A stretch of 64,000 bases of DNA from contig CANQJS010000001.1 in assembly GCA_947624285.1 (NCBI GenBank), positions 62,001-126,000 of the forward strand. The letters run 5' to 3'. Positions 10,817-22,078 of this stretch are shown in pieces; position 1 is the first letter of the stretch; the number at the start of each line of letters is the position of its first letter. The DNA comes from an uncultured Clostridia bacterium. Lineage in GTDB: Bacteria; Bacillota; Clostridia; Oscillospirales; Acutalibacteraceae. A program made the translations under genes and the position numbers. A model generated the notes under the pieces. It did not search any database, had not been told where the DNA came from, and saw nothing but the letters and a program-made list of their open reading frames with translations.

Positions 10817-11029
10817 TCAGTTCTTTTTGCCGTATCTTCTGTTAAATCTGTCGACACGACCGCCTGTATCAACAAGCTTCTGCTTACCTGTATAGAAAGG
10901 ATGACACTTTGAACAGATATCAACTTTCAGCTCGCTCTTAGTGCTTTTAGTTTCATAAACCGCGCCGCAGGCACATCTTACGGTGCAAGCCTGATAGTTG
11001 GGATGAATTCCGTCTTTCATTGTTTTCAC
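10817..11029 (-). CDS. rpmE: 50S ribosomal protein L31 (zinc-ribbon, CxxC form)
   Basis: [19 protein letters not shown]...[33 protein letters not shown]; probable start at 11020. Confidence 0.97.
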   Translation of the reverse strand: MKTMKDGIHPNYQACTVRCACGAVYETKSTKSELKVDICSKCHPFYTGKQKLVDTGGRVDRFNRRYGKKN

Positions 11030-11101
11030 CTCTTTAAAATAATGTCATAGCATTTGGAATAATAACACAATACACTTTAAAAAGCAAGTCTTTTTTAAAA
11101 A

Positions 11102-14100
11102 TTATTTGTAACTGCAAACTTTTGACAGCGAAAAAGAATAAAGCAACGCTTCTTTCACATTCTTTCCGAGCGCCCTCGAAACTGCGTTTTTGTAAAAATT
11201 TATTTGATTTTTATACATGGACAAAAGCTGTTCGCCGGTTTTAACTCTGTCCGTTTTATAATCAACGAGCACGAGCTCGCCGTTTTCCTCAAATACGCAG
11301 TCGGATATACCCTGTATCAATACCTCCTCGTCGCTGTCAATATCCGATATTTCTTTCAGCTTAACAAATGAAGATATTTTAAATTCTCTGTATAGCTTAT
11401 CCGCGCCGAATATACGCCGCGCAAGCTCGCCGGAGAATAATGTGTTGAGGGCTTTTCTGTCAAGCACCTGCGCCTGCTCAGGCGTGATGAACGAGCGTTC
11501 GCAAAGGCGTGATATTTCCGCTTCAATGTCGGCTTTCGCGTTATCGTAATCGCAAAATTGCATAAACGCGTGCATAGCCGAGCCTTTTTGAGCGGGAGTC
11601 ATCTCTCCGTCATACAAAAAGGCGGGCATTGAGGACGCCGTATAATCAAGGCTTTTTACGCTTTCGTCAAGCCCCGACGCCGTCTGCTTTGCGGAAACGG
11701 AACACAATTGCGCGTTTTCATATTTGTAGCTTAAGCGCTCCTTAATGCGATCAAGCAGATCTTCGCTGTATTCCGCCGCCTGCTTTTCATCTTGTAAAAC
11801 AAGAGGTTGAGCGGCGTCAATTATATCAATATCGAAATCAAAATCGCCGCCGCGGCAATCGATATCACAGCCGGCAAGCGCTCTGAGCGATTCGCCGTCT
11901 TTGTGTGTAAGCGCAGAAAGGAGCAAAAAATCGCCGTCGCTCAAAATACTTCTGCAATGATAGGGGGTTATTGCCCCTTTATTTATTTTTGCGGAAAGCG
12001 ACTTCATTTTGCTTTCAAGATTTTTAACGGTATTGAAGCAAATAAACTGCTCTCTTGCGCGGGTTATCGCAACATATAAAACACGCAGATTTTCGCTTTG
12101 AAATGCGGTTTTATTCAGGTATTTAAGCGTTTGATACGGTATCGTAGTGTAATCAAAAAGTTTTTCCTCGTTGTGAATCTTTACGCCGACTCCCGCAAAT
12201 GGATTAAGCAGCAGCTTATCGCTCAAATCGGATGTGTTATATTTTCTTTGCGCGCCCGCAAGAATGACCACGGGAAATTCAAGACCTTTTGAGTGATGGA
12301 TACTCATAATTTTAACGGCGTCCTCGGCAGCCGAGTTTACGGCGGCGCTTTGGATACCCTTATCGCTTTCAGCCACCTTATCTATATAACGCAGAAACGA
12401 AGTGAGACCGACGCTGCCGGAATTATCAAAGGCGGCGGCGAATGAAATGAATTTTTCAATATTCCTGCATCGCTGCTCCGCGTTTCCGAGCGCGTTTACA
12501 AAGGCGTAAATACTCTTATATTCGCATAGGTAACGAATAAAATAAGAAACCGAGGAGGTTACGGAGGTCTTAGAGAGCATTTCAAGCTCCTTGAGGAAAT
12601 CCTTTGCCTTTTGCATATCCGAGTTTAAAACGCTCGCGTAAAGACTGCCCCTTTTTTTATCGTTTATTCTTATTTTCGCAAGCTCGTCCGGCGTGAAACC
12701 GTACATGGGCGAAGTCATAACGCTGAGCAGCGGTATATCTCGGGTAGGGTTATCGATCGCTCTTAATAACGATAGAAGTATTTTTATCTCGTTGCAGTCA
12801 AACATATTGCTTGAATTATCGCAAACAACGGGAATGCCGTGCGCAGTAAGCGCCTCATTATATGCAGAGATATGACCCTTCGCAGAACGAAGAAGTATTG
12901 CGAAATCGCCGTATCGAACAGGTCTGCTTACGCCTTTGTCCGTTATCATTTCGCCCTTTTTGACTTTATCAATAATCAAGGAAGCGATATATTCCGCCTC
13001 CGTGGAGTCAAAATTTTCACCGCTTACACCGTTGATGATTTTCATCTGAGCGCATGGTACGGGGCTTTCCTCATAATCCGCGCCGTAATTCAAATACTCG
13101 TCTTCGTTATAATCAATTTCCCCCACTCTTTCGCTCATAAAAGCCGAAAAGAAGAAATTTACAAAATCGCAAATCCCCTTTCTTGAGCGGAAATTCTTAT
13201 CAAATATTATTTTAAAATTACCTTTTTTGCTCTTGTCATAAGGCTCATACTCATTTCGCTTTTTAACGAAAATATGGGGCATGGCAAGTCTGAATCTGTA
13301 AATGCTCTGCTTGACATCGCCCACCATAAAGCGGTTGTCTGCCTTTGCAAGCAATTTGTAAATAAGATCCTGCGCATCGTTCGTATCCTGATACTCGTCG
13401 ATAAGGATTTCGTGAAAGCCGTCCTGTAATTCGCGCGCAAGCTTAGTGGGCTCAATTCCGTTTTCGTCGTTTGTGCAAAGTAGCTTGATTGCGAAATGCT
13501 CAACATCGGCAAAGGAATAGCCGTTTCTCTCCTCTTTAAGGGCGTATAATTCAGCGTCAAAATCTGCTGTCAGCCTGCAAAGCGTTTTTAAAACGGGATA
13601 AAGCTGAGCCATATCCTCGGAATATTCCTCAGAATTGGCGCAGAGCATTGCTTTTATCTCATCGGTAACTATTTTCTTATAAATATCTCTGCGCGCCTTA
13701 AAAGCGTCTTTTACAGGTGAGGTATAGCCTCTTTTTGTCGCCAAACGCGAAAAATTGACTGTGCCGAGTGCCGCAACGGCAAAATCCCAACCTTTTTTGA
13801 GCGCGGCTGAAAGGTCGTTTATTACCCGAATATCATCGGTAATATTTTCAAAATAACCGTCATAAAGCTCATCGCCTGCATCAAGAATATCATAAGCGCC
13901 TTTTGCAAATTCAAGTGCGGCATTTAGCGCCTCATTGACTTCATCTGTTAAATATGAATACCAAACGCTTTCTTCAATAGGCACGCTCGGGTCATAAAAA
14001 TCACAAACAGAATTAAGCCATTCAAGCGGGAACGGCTGAGAATATATATAGTTGTGAAGCTTTTTTATCGCGTTCAAAAAAGCCTTATCGTCCCTCGGCG

Positions 14101-14587
14101 CGGAAAATAACTGTGAAAGAGCCGATATTTCTGCTTCATTTTCTTCGTAATACCTATCGAGAACGGTGTTCAGGGCGGTATCGGTAAGAACGGCAAGCTC
14201 GGCATCGTCAAGGACGGTGAAATCCTGACTTACACCCAAAGCAAAAAAGTTTTCACGCACAAGATTTAAACAAAAAGAATCGACTGTGCAGATTTTTGAA
14301 GAAGAAAGAAGTGAAAGCTGCCTTTGAAGCGATATATCGGCGGGATGCTCACTGATAAGCTCCTCCAAGGCGGATGAAATGCGGGATTTCATCTCCGCCG
14401 CGGCGGCGTTTGTGAAGGTGAGGATCAAAAGCCTGTCCGCGCCGACGGGATCATTTTCATCGGTCAACATTCTGATAACGCGCTGAACAAGAACGGCGGT
14501 TTTACCCGAGCCCGCCGCGGCGGAAACAAGAATATTTCCGTTTTTTGCCTCAATGGCGTTATTTTGCTGTTCTGTCCAATTCGGCAA
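11102..14587 (-). CDS. addA: ATP-dependent helicase/nuclease subunit A
   Basis: UvrD-type Walker A NILVSAAAGSGKTAVLVQR, DEYQDTNDAQ, and C-terminal nuclease LVDYKTDRV. Confidence 0.96.
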   Translation of the reverse strand: MPNWTEQQNNAIEAKNGNILVSAAAGSGKTAVLVQRVIRMLTDENDPVGADRLLILTFTNAAAAEMKSRISSALEELISEHPADISLQRQLSLLSSSKICTVDSFCLNLVRENFFALGVSQDFTVLDDAELAVLTDTALNTVLDRYYEENEAEISALSQLFSAPRDDKAFLNAIKKLHNYIYSQPFPLEWLNSVCDFYDPSVPIEESVWYSYLTDEVNEALNAALEFAKGAYDILDAGDELYDGYFENITDDIRVINDLSAALKKGWDFAVAALGTVNFSRLATKRGYTSPVKDAFKARRDIYKKIVTDEIKAMLCANSEEYSEDMAQLYPVLKTLCRLTADFDAELYALKEERNGYSFADVEHFAIKLLCTNDENGIEPTKLARELQDGFHEILIDEYQDTNDAQDLIYKLLAKADNRFMVGDVKQSIYRFRLAMPHIFVKKRNEYEPYDKSKKGNFKIIFDKNFRSRKGICDFVNFFFSAFMSERVGEIDYNEDEYLNYGADYEESPVPCAQMKIINGVSGENFDSTEAEYIASLIIDKVKKGEMITDKGVSRPVRYGDFAILLRSAKGHISAYNEALTAHGIPVVCDNSSNMFDCNEIKILLSLLRAIDNPTRDIPLLSVMTSPMYGFTPDELAKIRINDKKRGSLYASVLNSDMQKAKDFLKELEMLSKTSVTSSVSYFIRYLCEYKSIYAFVNALGNAEQRCRNIEKFISFAAAFDNSGSVGLTSFLRYIDKVAESDKGIQSAAVNSAAEDAVKIMSIHHSKGLEFPVVILAGAQRKYNTSDLSDKLLLNPFAGVGVKIHNEEKLFDYTTIPYQTLKYLNKTAFQSENLRVLYVAITRAREQFICFNTVKNLESKMKSLSAKINKGAITPYHCRSILSDGDFLLLSALTHKDGESLRALAGCDIDCRGGDFDFDIDIIDAAQPLVLQDEKQAAEYSEDLLDRIKERLSYKYENAQLCSVSAKQTASGLDESVKSLDYTASSMPAFLYDGEMTPAQKGSAMHAFMQFCDYDNAKADIEAEISRLCERSFITPEQAQVLDRKALNTLFSGELARRIFGADKLYREFKISSFVKLKEISDIDSDEEVLIQGISDCVFEENGELVLVDYKTDRVKTGEQLLSMYKNQINFYKNAVSRALGKNVKEALLYSFSLSKVCSYK

Positions 14588-14589
14588 GG

Positions 14590-17500
14590 CTATTCCTCCT
14601 TCAGTATCGCAAGAACTTCATCGTCGCTCAACGGCGAAAGCTCTCTTGTCTCAATAATTCTTCTGTTGGCGCACACATCGGAATAATCGCAGTATTCGCA
14701 GGTTTTATCATGATTTTTTCCGTCTATCGGATTTTGATTTATATTACCCGACTGAAGCTCATTGCCCATTTCGGCAATTAGCAAATCCACCTTTTTGCTT
14801 ATTCTGCCGAGCTGTTCAAGCGAAGCGAAGCTGCCGGTCAGTCCGTTTTTCTGTGACAGCTTGACGGGTATATATTTACCGTCGAGATTTTTTTCCATCG
14901 CGTCAAGGATATCGTGCTTCTCGTCATATAGCACCATACCGTTCATTTTAAATTCCTTCGCCTCGGCGTCGTGAATATCCTTTTCAGTGGAATTTCGTGA
15001 AAGCCCAAGCATATTCCGCGAGGCGTGCATATACAGTACTCCCGCGGGCGTGGCGCAATATTTGCTTGATTTATCGTTGCAGATAGAAAAGAGATATACG
15101 AACATCTGCAAATTGAGACCGTACAGAATATCGGAAAGGCTGAATTTCTTTGTTCCCGATTTATAATCTATTACACGAACATATCTTTCGCCGTTTTCCT
15201 CAAGCAAATCCACTCTGTCAACACTTCCGCGCAGGCTGACCGAGCCGCCGCTTTCAAGCGGTATCATCTTTGGGCGTACTTCGCCGTCTTTATCGATTTT
15301 CAGCTCAAATGCCTTTGCCTCAAATCTGGACTGCGAGAATTCATCCGCAAGCCTCAAAACAACGCTGTAAAGCATTTTGGAAAGACGCATAAATTGATAT
15401 GTAAATCTCTTTGAAGGCTCGCTTGAGCCTATGTTTGCGTTAAAATATTCGAGCAAATACTTATCCGTAATGCGCTTGAGCTCTTGCTCAGTCATTTTGC
15501 CCATAGCGGGTGAGCCGACTTCGGAAATTATGTTTTCAAGCACATAATGTATGACCGTTCCCGTCTGCATGGCGTCCATTTCCGCCTTTTCTCTCGGTCT
15601 TGCGCCGAGCCCGTATTTGCAGAAATATCTGAAACGGCAATTAAAGAAATCCTCAAGCCGAGAAGCGGAAAGATACATATTTTTACCGAACAGCTCCGTT
15701 GCGACTTCGCTATTCTTAATTTTTACGGAGTCGTTTTCAGACAAAAGCTTTACGGAAGCAAATCTTTCATCGTTTTTGAAATACTCCTTCAAAGTGGCTG
15801 AAAAAACGCTGTTTTTTCCGAAAAGCTCCGCAAAAAGCTCAAAGGCGGCGGCTTTGCTTTCCAAAAGCTCCTCTTCGGGAATGTCGGAATATTTTGTTTC
15901 TTTCAGATTGGGGAAATATTTTTTCAGCGAGGTTACTATAGACGACGGCGAGCCGTCCGCTCCTTTTCCGAGATAAGTGACGCACAGGCGATTACTCGGA
16001 GCGCTGATAGCCGTATAGGCGAAAAATCTTTCCTGAATATTGAGCGTTTCGCCGAAAGAATAAAGCTCAAGGTCGTTATTCTTCAGCGTTACCCTTTCGT
16101 TATCGGTAAGCAGACCGCCGTTGATAACCGATTTCGGAAACTCGCCTTCGTTCGCGCCGAGAATGTAAACGGAATGAGGATTATCCGCCCTTATCCTGTC
16201 CGCTCTGCCGAACTGCACATTGTCAAGTCCCTGCGGAAGAACTCCGAGATCCTCGCATGAGATCATAATGCCGAAAAGAGTAAGATAATCCTTTAACGAG
16301 ATTTCCGTATCCTTTAATATGTTCACAAGGCGGTCGAGAATATCCATAAGAATATTCCAAACTCTGCTCTGTTCCTCGGCAAGCGCTGCTCTGCCGTATT
16401 CGGATAAAGAGATCGCCGTTTCTCTGAGGCGGTTGCCAACATTAAAGGAGAGCAGAGCCCTATAAATCGCCGCGCCTGTTTCGCGGGCGTTTTTACTTTT
16501 AACGGCTTTCTTGAATTTTTCGAGCCTTTCACAGATATAGCGCCTTGACTTGTTTATATTTTCAAGCCTTTTACAGTCGCTTTCGCTCATATTTTCGGAA
16601 AAGCCTCTCGGCGACGCGGTAAACTCGTCCGTCCATTTTTTTATCCCGTTGATATTCCAAAGGTAGATGTAATTTTCAAGGTCGTTTACGCTTTCACGGT
16701 CAAGATCGGTAAGCCCCGTTTTAACAAGGCTCAATATATCGTCGCTTCTGTAGGAATAGAGTACCGTTCGCAACAGATACTGAACAAAGACCATAAGCGG
16801 CTGTGTGTTGATAGGCTGACGCTCGTCAAGATAAAACGGAACTTCGTATTTTCTGAAAGCGCATACAATATCGTCCGCATAGTTTTCAATATCGCGGCAG
16901 ATGACGGCTATATCGCGCGCTCTGACGCCGGCGCGAAGCTCTTTTTTTATCTGCATCGCGATATAATTGCATTCGTCGGAAACGCCTGACGCGGCATATA
17001 ATTTGATGTTTTCGGGCTCTTTTTCATATATTGCGCCGCTGTTTGAAAACAGATTATTTTCACAAAACAGCATTTCGGAGTTTTGAGCCCTGAAATTTTT
17101 ATCAAGAATGATCGTTTTTGTTTCAACGCCAAACTTATCGGCAATTTTCTTTACGCGCGCGGCGTTTTTATTTACATAGGAAAACAGACCGAAATCGCCG
17201 CCGTCCTTTCCGTCGCTCGCAAAAGTTATGTAGGCGTCGGCGGAATCACGAATTATAAGCTCTATAATTTTCAATTCGTTTGCAACAAAGCCGTAAAAAC
17301 CGTCAATAAAAACGATTTTATTCTTCAGATAACCCGTATCATTGAGGCGGTCGTACAATCTGCTTAAGTCATCGGAAGGGTCTATATACGAGCCTTCAAG
17401 CAGTCTGTTATATTCGCCTATTATAATACCGATGTCAGTAAGCTTTCGAGACAACAGCTCTCTTTCAACGCTTTGAGAGACGCGCTCTATATCATCAAAT

Positions 17501-17898
17501 GTTATTGCGCAGGAGGCAAGCTCATCGCTTATAGAAACCATAGACGCAATAAAAGAACGGGAGTCGGTTTTGCCGCCGAAAATCGTAAGCCTGTCTCTTA
17601 CCGCGTCAACAGCCATTTTCATCATAACTGCTTTGCCGCCTTTGGAGATGACGGGATGCTTTTCACCGCCGTAAACGCGGTGGATTTCATTTGTCAGGCG
17701 CGAAAAAGAGCTGTTTTCTATCTTTATAATATTCTCCTCGCCGAGAGAGCGCAAAAGGCGCTTTTCGGCAGTGAAATTATACTGCTCGGGTGTAATAAGT
17801 AGTATATTTTCCTTACCGTTCTTTACAAGCTCTTCTATTTTTGAAAAGCAATATTCGGTTTTACCGCAGCCTGAACGACCAAAAATAAAACGAAGCAT
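14590..17898 (-). CDS. addB: ATP-dependent helicase/nuclease subunit B
   Basis: FIFGRSGCGKTEY P-loop, VIDYKSGTK nuclease motif and C-terminal Fe-S cysteines CEYCDYSDVC; adjacent to addA. Confidence 0.95.
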   Translation of the reverse strand: MLRFIFGRSGCGKTEYCFSKIEELVKNGKENILLITPEQYNFTAEKRLLRSLGEENIIKIENSSFSRLTNEIHRVYGGEKHPVISKGGKAVMMKMAVDAVRDRLTIFGGKTDSRSFIASMVSISDELASCAITFDDIERVSQSVERELLSRKLTDIGIIIGEYNRLLEGSYIDPSDDLSRLYDRLNDTGYLKNKIVFIDGFYGFVANELKIIELIIRDSADAYITFASDGKDGGDFGLFSYVNKNAARVKKIADKFGVETKTIILDKNFRAQNSEMLFCENNLFSNSGAIYEKEPENIKLYAASGVSDECNYIAMQIKKELRAGVRARDIAVICRDIENYADDIVCAFRKYEVPFYLDERQPINTQPLMVFVQYLLRTVLYSYRSDDILSLVKTGLTDLDRESVNDLENYIYLWNINGIKKWTDEFTASPRGFSENMSESDCKRLENINKSRRYICERLEKFKKAVKSKNARETGAAIYRALLSFNVGNRLRETAISLSEYGRAALAEEQSRVWNILMDILDRLVNILKDTEISLKDYLTLFGIMISCEDLGVLPQGLDNVQFGRADRIRADNPHSVYILGANEGEFPKSVINGGLLTDNERVTLKNNDLELYSFGETLNIQERFFAYTAISAPSNRLCVTYLGKGADGSPSSIVTSLKKYFPNLKETKYSDIPEEELLESKAAAFELFAELFGKNSVFSATLKEYFKNDERFASVKLLSENDSVKIKNSEVATELFGKNMYLSASRLEDFFNCRFRYFCKYGLGARPREKAEMDAMQTGTVIHYVLENIISEVGSPAMGKMTEQELKRITDKYLLEYFNANIGSSEPSKRFTYQFMRLSKMLYSVVLRLADEFSQSRFEAKAFELKIDKDGEVRPKMIPLESGGSVSLRGSVDRVDLLEENGERYVRVIDYKSGTKKFSLSDILYGLNLQMFVYLFSICNDKSSKYCATPAGVLYMHASRNMLGLSRNSTEKDIHDAEAKEFKMNGMVLYDEKHDILDAMEKNLDGKYIPVKLSQKNGLTGSFASLEQLGRISKKVDLLIAEMGNELQSGNINQNPIDGKNHDKTCEYCDYSDVCANRRIIETRELSPLSDDEVLAILKEE

Positions 17899-17906
17899 TT
17901 TACACC

Positions 17907-19400
17907 TTAATCAAAATTTTTTAAATCGAGTTTATCAAAACGGGTCAAAAATTCCTTTATCTCACGGGCAACAGAGCCGCATACTCCCGCCCTGTTGTTT
18001 TCAATATTAAGCGGAAGTATGGGGTCGTGAACGGAAAGACGAAGCAAAAACCAACCGCCGTCAAGATTTATCCTGACTCCCTCGTAATTTTCCTTTTCGA
18101 TTTCCCAGCCGTCTCTGTTCTTCGCATAATCGGTCAGCGCACAGATGACGGATTCACCGTATTCTCTGAAATCGTCAAGTAAAATGGGTATTCTTATTTC
18201 TCGGCTTTCGGCGGGCTCTTTAAGCTCGCTGATAAGCTCTTCCATCCTGCCGCCGCTTTTATGTAGTTTGGCAAGAAGAATTACGATTTTTGCGGCAAGA
18301 TAAGCGCCGTCGTCAAGAAAATAATTTTCCCTCAACGCCGCGTGACCGCTCGTTTCAATGGCAAGAGGAGTATTTATGCCCTCGTTATTAAGCTCTATTG
18401 CCTTATTGATAACATTTTTATAGCCTCGTTTATAACGAAGCTGTTTTCCGCCGAGCTTGTTTTCAATAAATTCACGCAGACCGTCGGAAGTGAGGCTGTC
18501 CGTAACAACAGTTCCTCCCGCGCTGTTTTCAAGCGCGATGACAGAGGCGAGAGCTACAAGGCGGTTTCTGTTGATTTCCTCACCGCCGGAAGAAACACAG
18601 CCCATTCTGTCAACATCAGTATCAAAAATAAATCCGAAATCGGCTTTGCTTTTGGCTACCATTTCGCAGGCGCTCGCTATCGCCGCGGAGTTTTCGGGAT
18701 TTGGTATGTGGTTTGGAAATGTGCCGTCCGGCTCTAAAAATCTGCTTGAGCTTATATCAGCACCGAGAGGGGCAAGCACCTTTTCGGCAAAAAATCCGCC
18801 AACGCCGTTTCCCGCGTCAACTGCGATTTTGAGACCGCTCAGAGGTCTCTCCCCGTTTTCCGACCCATTGATTATGATATTTCTGAGATGGGAGCAGTAA
18901 ACGCTCATAAAATCATAAGGTGTAACACTTCCCTGTTCATCACCGAATTTCGCCGAATAAGCGAGTGAAAGGATATCCTTTACCTCATCGCCCTCAAGAC
19001 CTCCGTCACGCGTAAAGAATTTCAAACCGTTTCTCTGATACGGATGATGCGAAGCGGTGATTTCAAGAGAGGCATCCGCCGTGATATCGAGCACGGTAGC
19101 CATAAACATTGACGGAGTAGACGCGAGACCGCAATCGAAAATCTCCGCGCCGTGCGAAACAAAAGCCCTCAAAGCGGCGGCTTTTATTCTGCCTGCCGAA
19201 ATTCTTGAATCGTGACCAACGGCGATTCGCACCCTGTCCTTTGAAAGCCTGTTTTTAAGCCAAATAACGAAAGCGCAGCATATTTTTTCAACTGCCTCAT
19301 CGGTGAGCTCAACATCCTCTGTTTCAGTTTTTATCGCCACGCCTCTTATATCCGTGCCGCTTTTCAGCCTTAGAAGGCTATCTTCTGTAATAGTCTGCAT
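17907..19400 (-). CDS. Phosphomannomutase/phosphoglucomutase family
   Basis: SGTDIRGVA, GHDSRISAGRI, EITASHHPYQRNGLKFFTRDGGL (active-site serine loop), FDTDVDRMG. Confidence 0.92.
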   Translation of the reverse strand: MQTITEDSLLRLKSGTDIRGVAIKTETEDVELTDEAVEKICCAFVIWLKNRLSKDRVRIAVGHDSRISAGRIKAAALRAFVSHGAEIFDCGLASTPSMFMATVLDITADASLEITASHHPYQRNGLKFFTRDGGLEGDEVKDILSLAYSAKFGDEQGSVTPYDFMSVYCSHLRNIIINGSENGERPLSGLKIAVDAGNGVGGFFAEKVLAPLGADISSSRFLEPDGTFPNHIPNPENSAAIASACEMVAKSKADFGFIFDTDVDRMGCVSSGGEEINRNRLVALASVIALENSAGGTVVTDSLTSDGLREFIENKLGGKQLRYKRGYKNVINKAIELNNEGINTPLAIETSGHAALRENYFLDDGAYLAAKIVILLAKLHKSGGRMEELISELKEPAESREIRIPILLDDFREYGESVICALTDYAKNRDGWEIEKENYEGVRINLDGGWFLLRLSVHDPILPLNIENNRAGVCGSVAREIKEFLTRFDKLDLKNFD

Positions 19401-20097
19401 TTATCATACCCTCGCTGAAAGCCTTATCGTAGGCTTCTATCAAAAATTTATACATTGGCGAAGAAATATCGAGCATCAGCCTCAACTCATCTATAAGTGA
19501 AGTATCGGCAAGCCTGCCCAAATCTGTGCTTATATAGAAAAACTCGGCGTTTTTCGCGTTCAAATACGGTTTTAGCTTTTCGGGAGCGTTCGGTATTTTA
19601 TCTTTTTTATAATAGTCCCTAACATTGTAAGTGAGCCCGGCGCTTTTTGTGGCGTCAAGGGCAGAAAACCATCTGTCGGGCTCGGCAAGTATTTTCTCAC
19701 GCACCGCGTCAAACTGCGTCTGCCTCTCCGTCCACATACCAAGCCCGAAAGCATATGTTTGAGGAGTAAACTCAAACCAGTAAAAAGGGGCAAAGGGGTA
19801 AGAGAACTTATTTCTTCTCATAAAAAGCCATAAATTGTCTCTATATAGCTGCTTATTCTTCGTGCGCCGTGTATCACGCCTTATCCGTGAGACGGAATAA
19901 ACGGGATTGGCGTCCGTCAGCGGATCGATTTCACACATAAGGTCGGACAGATCCAAAACTATCTGCCTCATCGGAATGACTATATTTTGCTTGAGCTCCT
20001 CCTTATGCTCCTCATAAAACGGTTTTGAATCGTTGAAGGCGTTTAGAGACAAAAGACCGATCGCATTTGCTGTAATGCCCGTATAGTTATAACTCAT
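19378..20097 (-). CDS. DUF2461-like protein
   Basis: LNAFNDSKPFYEEHKEELKQNIVIPMRQIVLDLSDLMCEIDP...VSRIRRDTRRTKNKQLYRDNLWLF matches the DUF2461 pattern. Confidence 0.65.
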   Translation of the reverse strand: MSYNYTGITANAIGLLSLNAFNDSKPFYEEHKEELKQNIVIPMRQIVLDLSDLMCEIDPLTDANPVYSVSRIRRDTRRTKNKQLYRDNLWLFMRRNKFSYPFAPFYWFEFTPQTYAFGLGMWTERQTQFDAVREKILAEPDRWFSALDATKSAGLTYNVRDYYKKDKIPNAPEKLKPYLNAKNAEFFYISTDLGRLADTSLIDELRLMLDISSPMYKFLIEAYDKAFSEGMINADYYRR

Positions 20098-21356
20098 TTT
20101 AAAATTCCTCTTTCAAGCATTTTTTGCGCCGCAAGCTTCGCGCAAAGCTTTGCGCTGTGGAAATTGAGGCCTCCCTGTATCCAAGCACAGTAAGGCTCTC
20201 TTAAAGGCGCGTCGGCGGAAAGCTCGATGGACGAGCCGAGCGTAAACGATCCCGCCGCCATAACGACCTTGCTGTCATATCCGGGCATATCCCACGGCTC
20301 GGGCAGAAGAAAACTGTCTATCGGGCTGCCGCTTTGAATGCCCTGGCAAAACGCGACAAGGCTTTCTGGATTTTCAAGACCGAGGCACTGAACAATATCC
20401 CCTCTTTCGGCGTTGTACGCGGGAGATGTCTCATAACCGAAATCTGAAAACAGAGCCGATATATAAACGGCGCTTTTGAGCGCTTCGCCCACAGTGTGCG
20501 GCGCGAAAAACAGCCCCATAAAAAGCTCTCTGTTATGGCCGAGAGTAGCGCCCACCTCTCTGCCGAGGCCCTGCGCGGTCAACCTGTAGGCGCATTTTTC
20601 AACAAGGTCTTTTCTGCCCGCGATATATCCGCCTGTTGGGGCAATTCCGCCGCCGGGATTTTTTATAAGAGAGCCTGCGATGAGATCCGCGCCAACATCG
20701 GTAGGCTCTATCTTCTGCACAAATTCCCCGTAGCAGTTATCGACCATAACGATGACATTCGGATTTCTGTTTTTAACCGATTTGACGATTTCTTCTATCT
20801 CCTCAACAAGCAAAGCGGGTCGAAGCTCATAGCCTCTGCTTCGCTGGATATAAACCATAGTAACGGAGCTGTCAACGGCGTTTTCAATGGCGGCAATATC
20901 GGGTTTCCCGTTTTTCAGAGGCACTTCGTCATATTCGATGCCGAATTCTTTGAGCGAGCCCATACCGCTTCCCGATATTCCGATAACGCCGTGTATCGTG
21001 TCGTAAGGAGTGCCTGTGACGCTGAGAATTTTATCGCCCGGACGAAGCACACCGAAGAGCGCCGTTGCGAGCGTGTGAGTTCCGCAGGTGAAATTGTGGC
21101 GCACAAGCGCATCCTCAGCGCCGAAGACTCTTGCCCATACCCTGTCGAGCGTCTCCCTGCCCCTGTCGCCGTAGCCATAGCCCGTGCTTGGCGCGAAATG
21201 GCTTTCACTGACGCCGTATTCAATAAAAGCGGATTGCACTTTAAGCTGATTATATTCCGTTATTTCATCGATCTTTTTAAACTGCTCACCGCATTTTTCA
21301 ACGGCTCGGCGGGAAGCCTCTTCGATTTTATCGTCAATTTTAAAAAACGGCGTCAT
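20094..21356 (-). CDS. Methionine gamma-lyase family (aluminium-resistance-like) PLP enzyme
   Basis: HFAPSTGYGYGDRGRETLDRVWARVFGAEDALVRHNFTCGTHTLATALFGVLRPGD and IAGSLIKNPGGGIAPTGGYIAG (PLP lysine). Confidence 0.9.
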   Translation of the reverse strand: MTPFFKIDDKIEEASRRAVEKCGEQFKKIDEITEYNQLKVQSAFIEYGVSESHFAPSTGYGYGDRGRETLDRVWARVFGAEDALVRHNFTCGTHTLATALFGVLRPGDKILSVTGTPYDTIHGVIGISGSGMGSLKEFGIEYDEVPLKNGKPDIAAIENAVDSSVTMVYIQRSRGYELRPALLVEEIEEIVKSVKNRNPNVIVMVDNCYGEFVQKIEPTDVGADLIAGSLIKNPGGGIAPTGGYIAGRKDLVEKCAYRLTAQGLGREVGATLGHNRELFMGLFFAPHTVGEALKSAVYISALFSDFGYETSPAYNAERGDIVQCLGLENPESLVAFCQGIQSGSPIDSFLLPEPWDMPGYDSKVVMAAGSFTLGSSIELSADAPLREPYCAWIQGGLNFHSAKLCAKLAAQKMLERGILK

Positions 21357-22078
21357 TTATACATTCTCCAAATTCCTGTATTTTCAAAGCCGAGCCTTTT
21401 GTAAAAAAACTCGTTTCTGTCTTTTTCTCTCATCAAATAAACTTTGCCCCCGAAATCGGAGCAAACGGCGCAAACCAGCGACGAGCCGTAACCGAAGCCG
21501 CGCTTATCTTCACCTGTTCTGACAGCAGAAAGCACCGCGTTATCCCCGTAAATCGAAGAAAGCACGGCGCTTGATACCGTTTCACCGTTTACCTTGAGAG
21601 CATATGCGCGGGCATAGCCGTGGCGTATTCTGTGATTAAGGTCGATGTACCAAGCATCAAAGCTTCCGTCTGTGTAGTCAAGAAAATTATACAAATCAAA
21701 AAGATTAGGGTACGGGTCAACACAACCGGCATCGGCGAAAAGCTCAAAACTTTTGGAGGTGACCATAACCGCGCCCTGAGTGAAGATTTCGGATATTCCG
21801 TTTATTTCACCGCACAACACCGATTTAAAGCCCACAGTTCGTAAAAAATCTGCTATCTCGTCAATATCGGCGCTGTCATCGCGAACGGATACGGTAAAAT
21901 CACCGTCAAGCGAAGAAATTACCGCCGTAATATTTCCTCCGTCATCAAGCTGGCGATAAAATACAGCGAAAGGATATTTACAGCCATAAGCTCCGAGCAG
22001 AGAAAATATGCGAACGGAAAAAATATCATTTACTTCAAAGCCGTCAAGCTGATCGGCAGCGCTAATTCTTTCAATCAT
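21353..22078 (-). CDS. GNAT family N-acetyltransferase
   Basis: SAVRTGEDKRGFGYGSSLVCAVCSDFGGKVYLMREKDRNEFFYKRLGFENTG. Confidence 0.82.
   Translation of the reverse strand: MIERISAADQLDGFEVNDIFSVRIFSLLGAYGCKYPFAVFYRQLDDGGNITAVISSLDGDFTVSVRDDSADIDEIADFLRTVGFKSVLCGEINGISEIFTQGAVMVTSKSFELFADAGCVDPYPNLFDLYNFLDYTDGSFDAWYIDLNHRIRHGYARAYALKVNGETVSSAVLSSIYGDNAVLSAVRTGEDKRGFGYGSSLVCAVCSDFGGKVYLMREKDRNEFFYKRLGFENTGIWRMYK

Noticed and set aside
20496-21404. 302-aa plus-strand ORF antisense to the methionine gamma-lyase family gene
   Set aside because: Low-complexity composition without motifs; opposite strand encodes a clear PLP enzyme.
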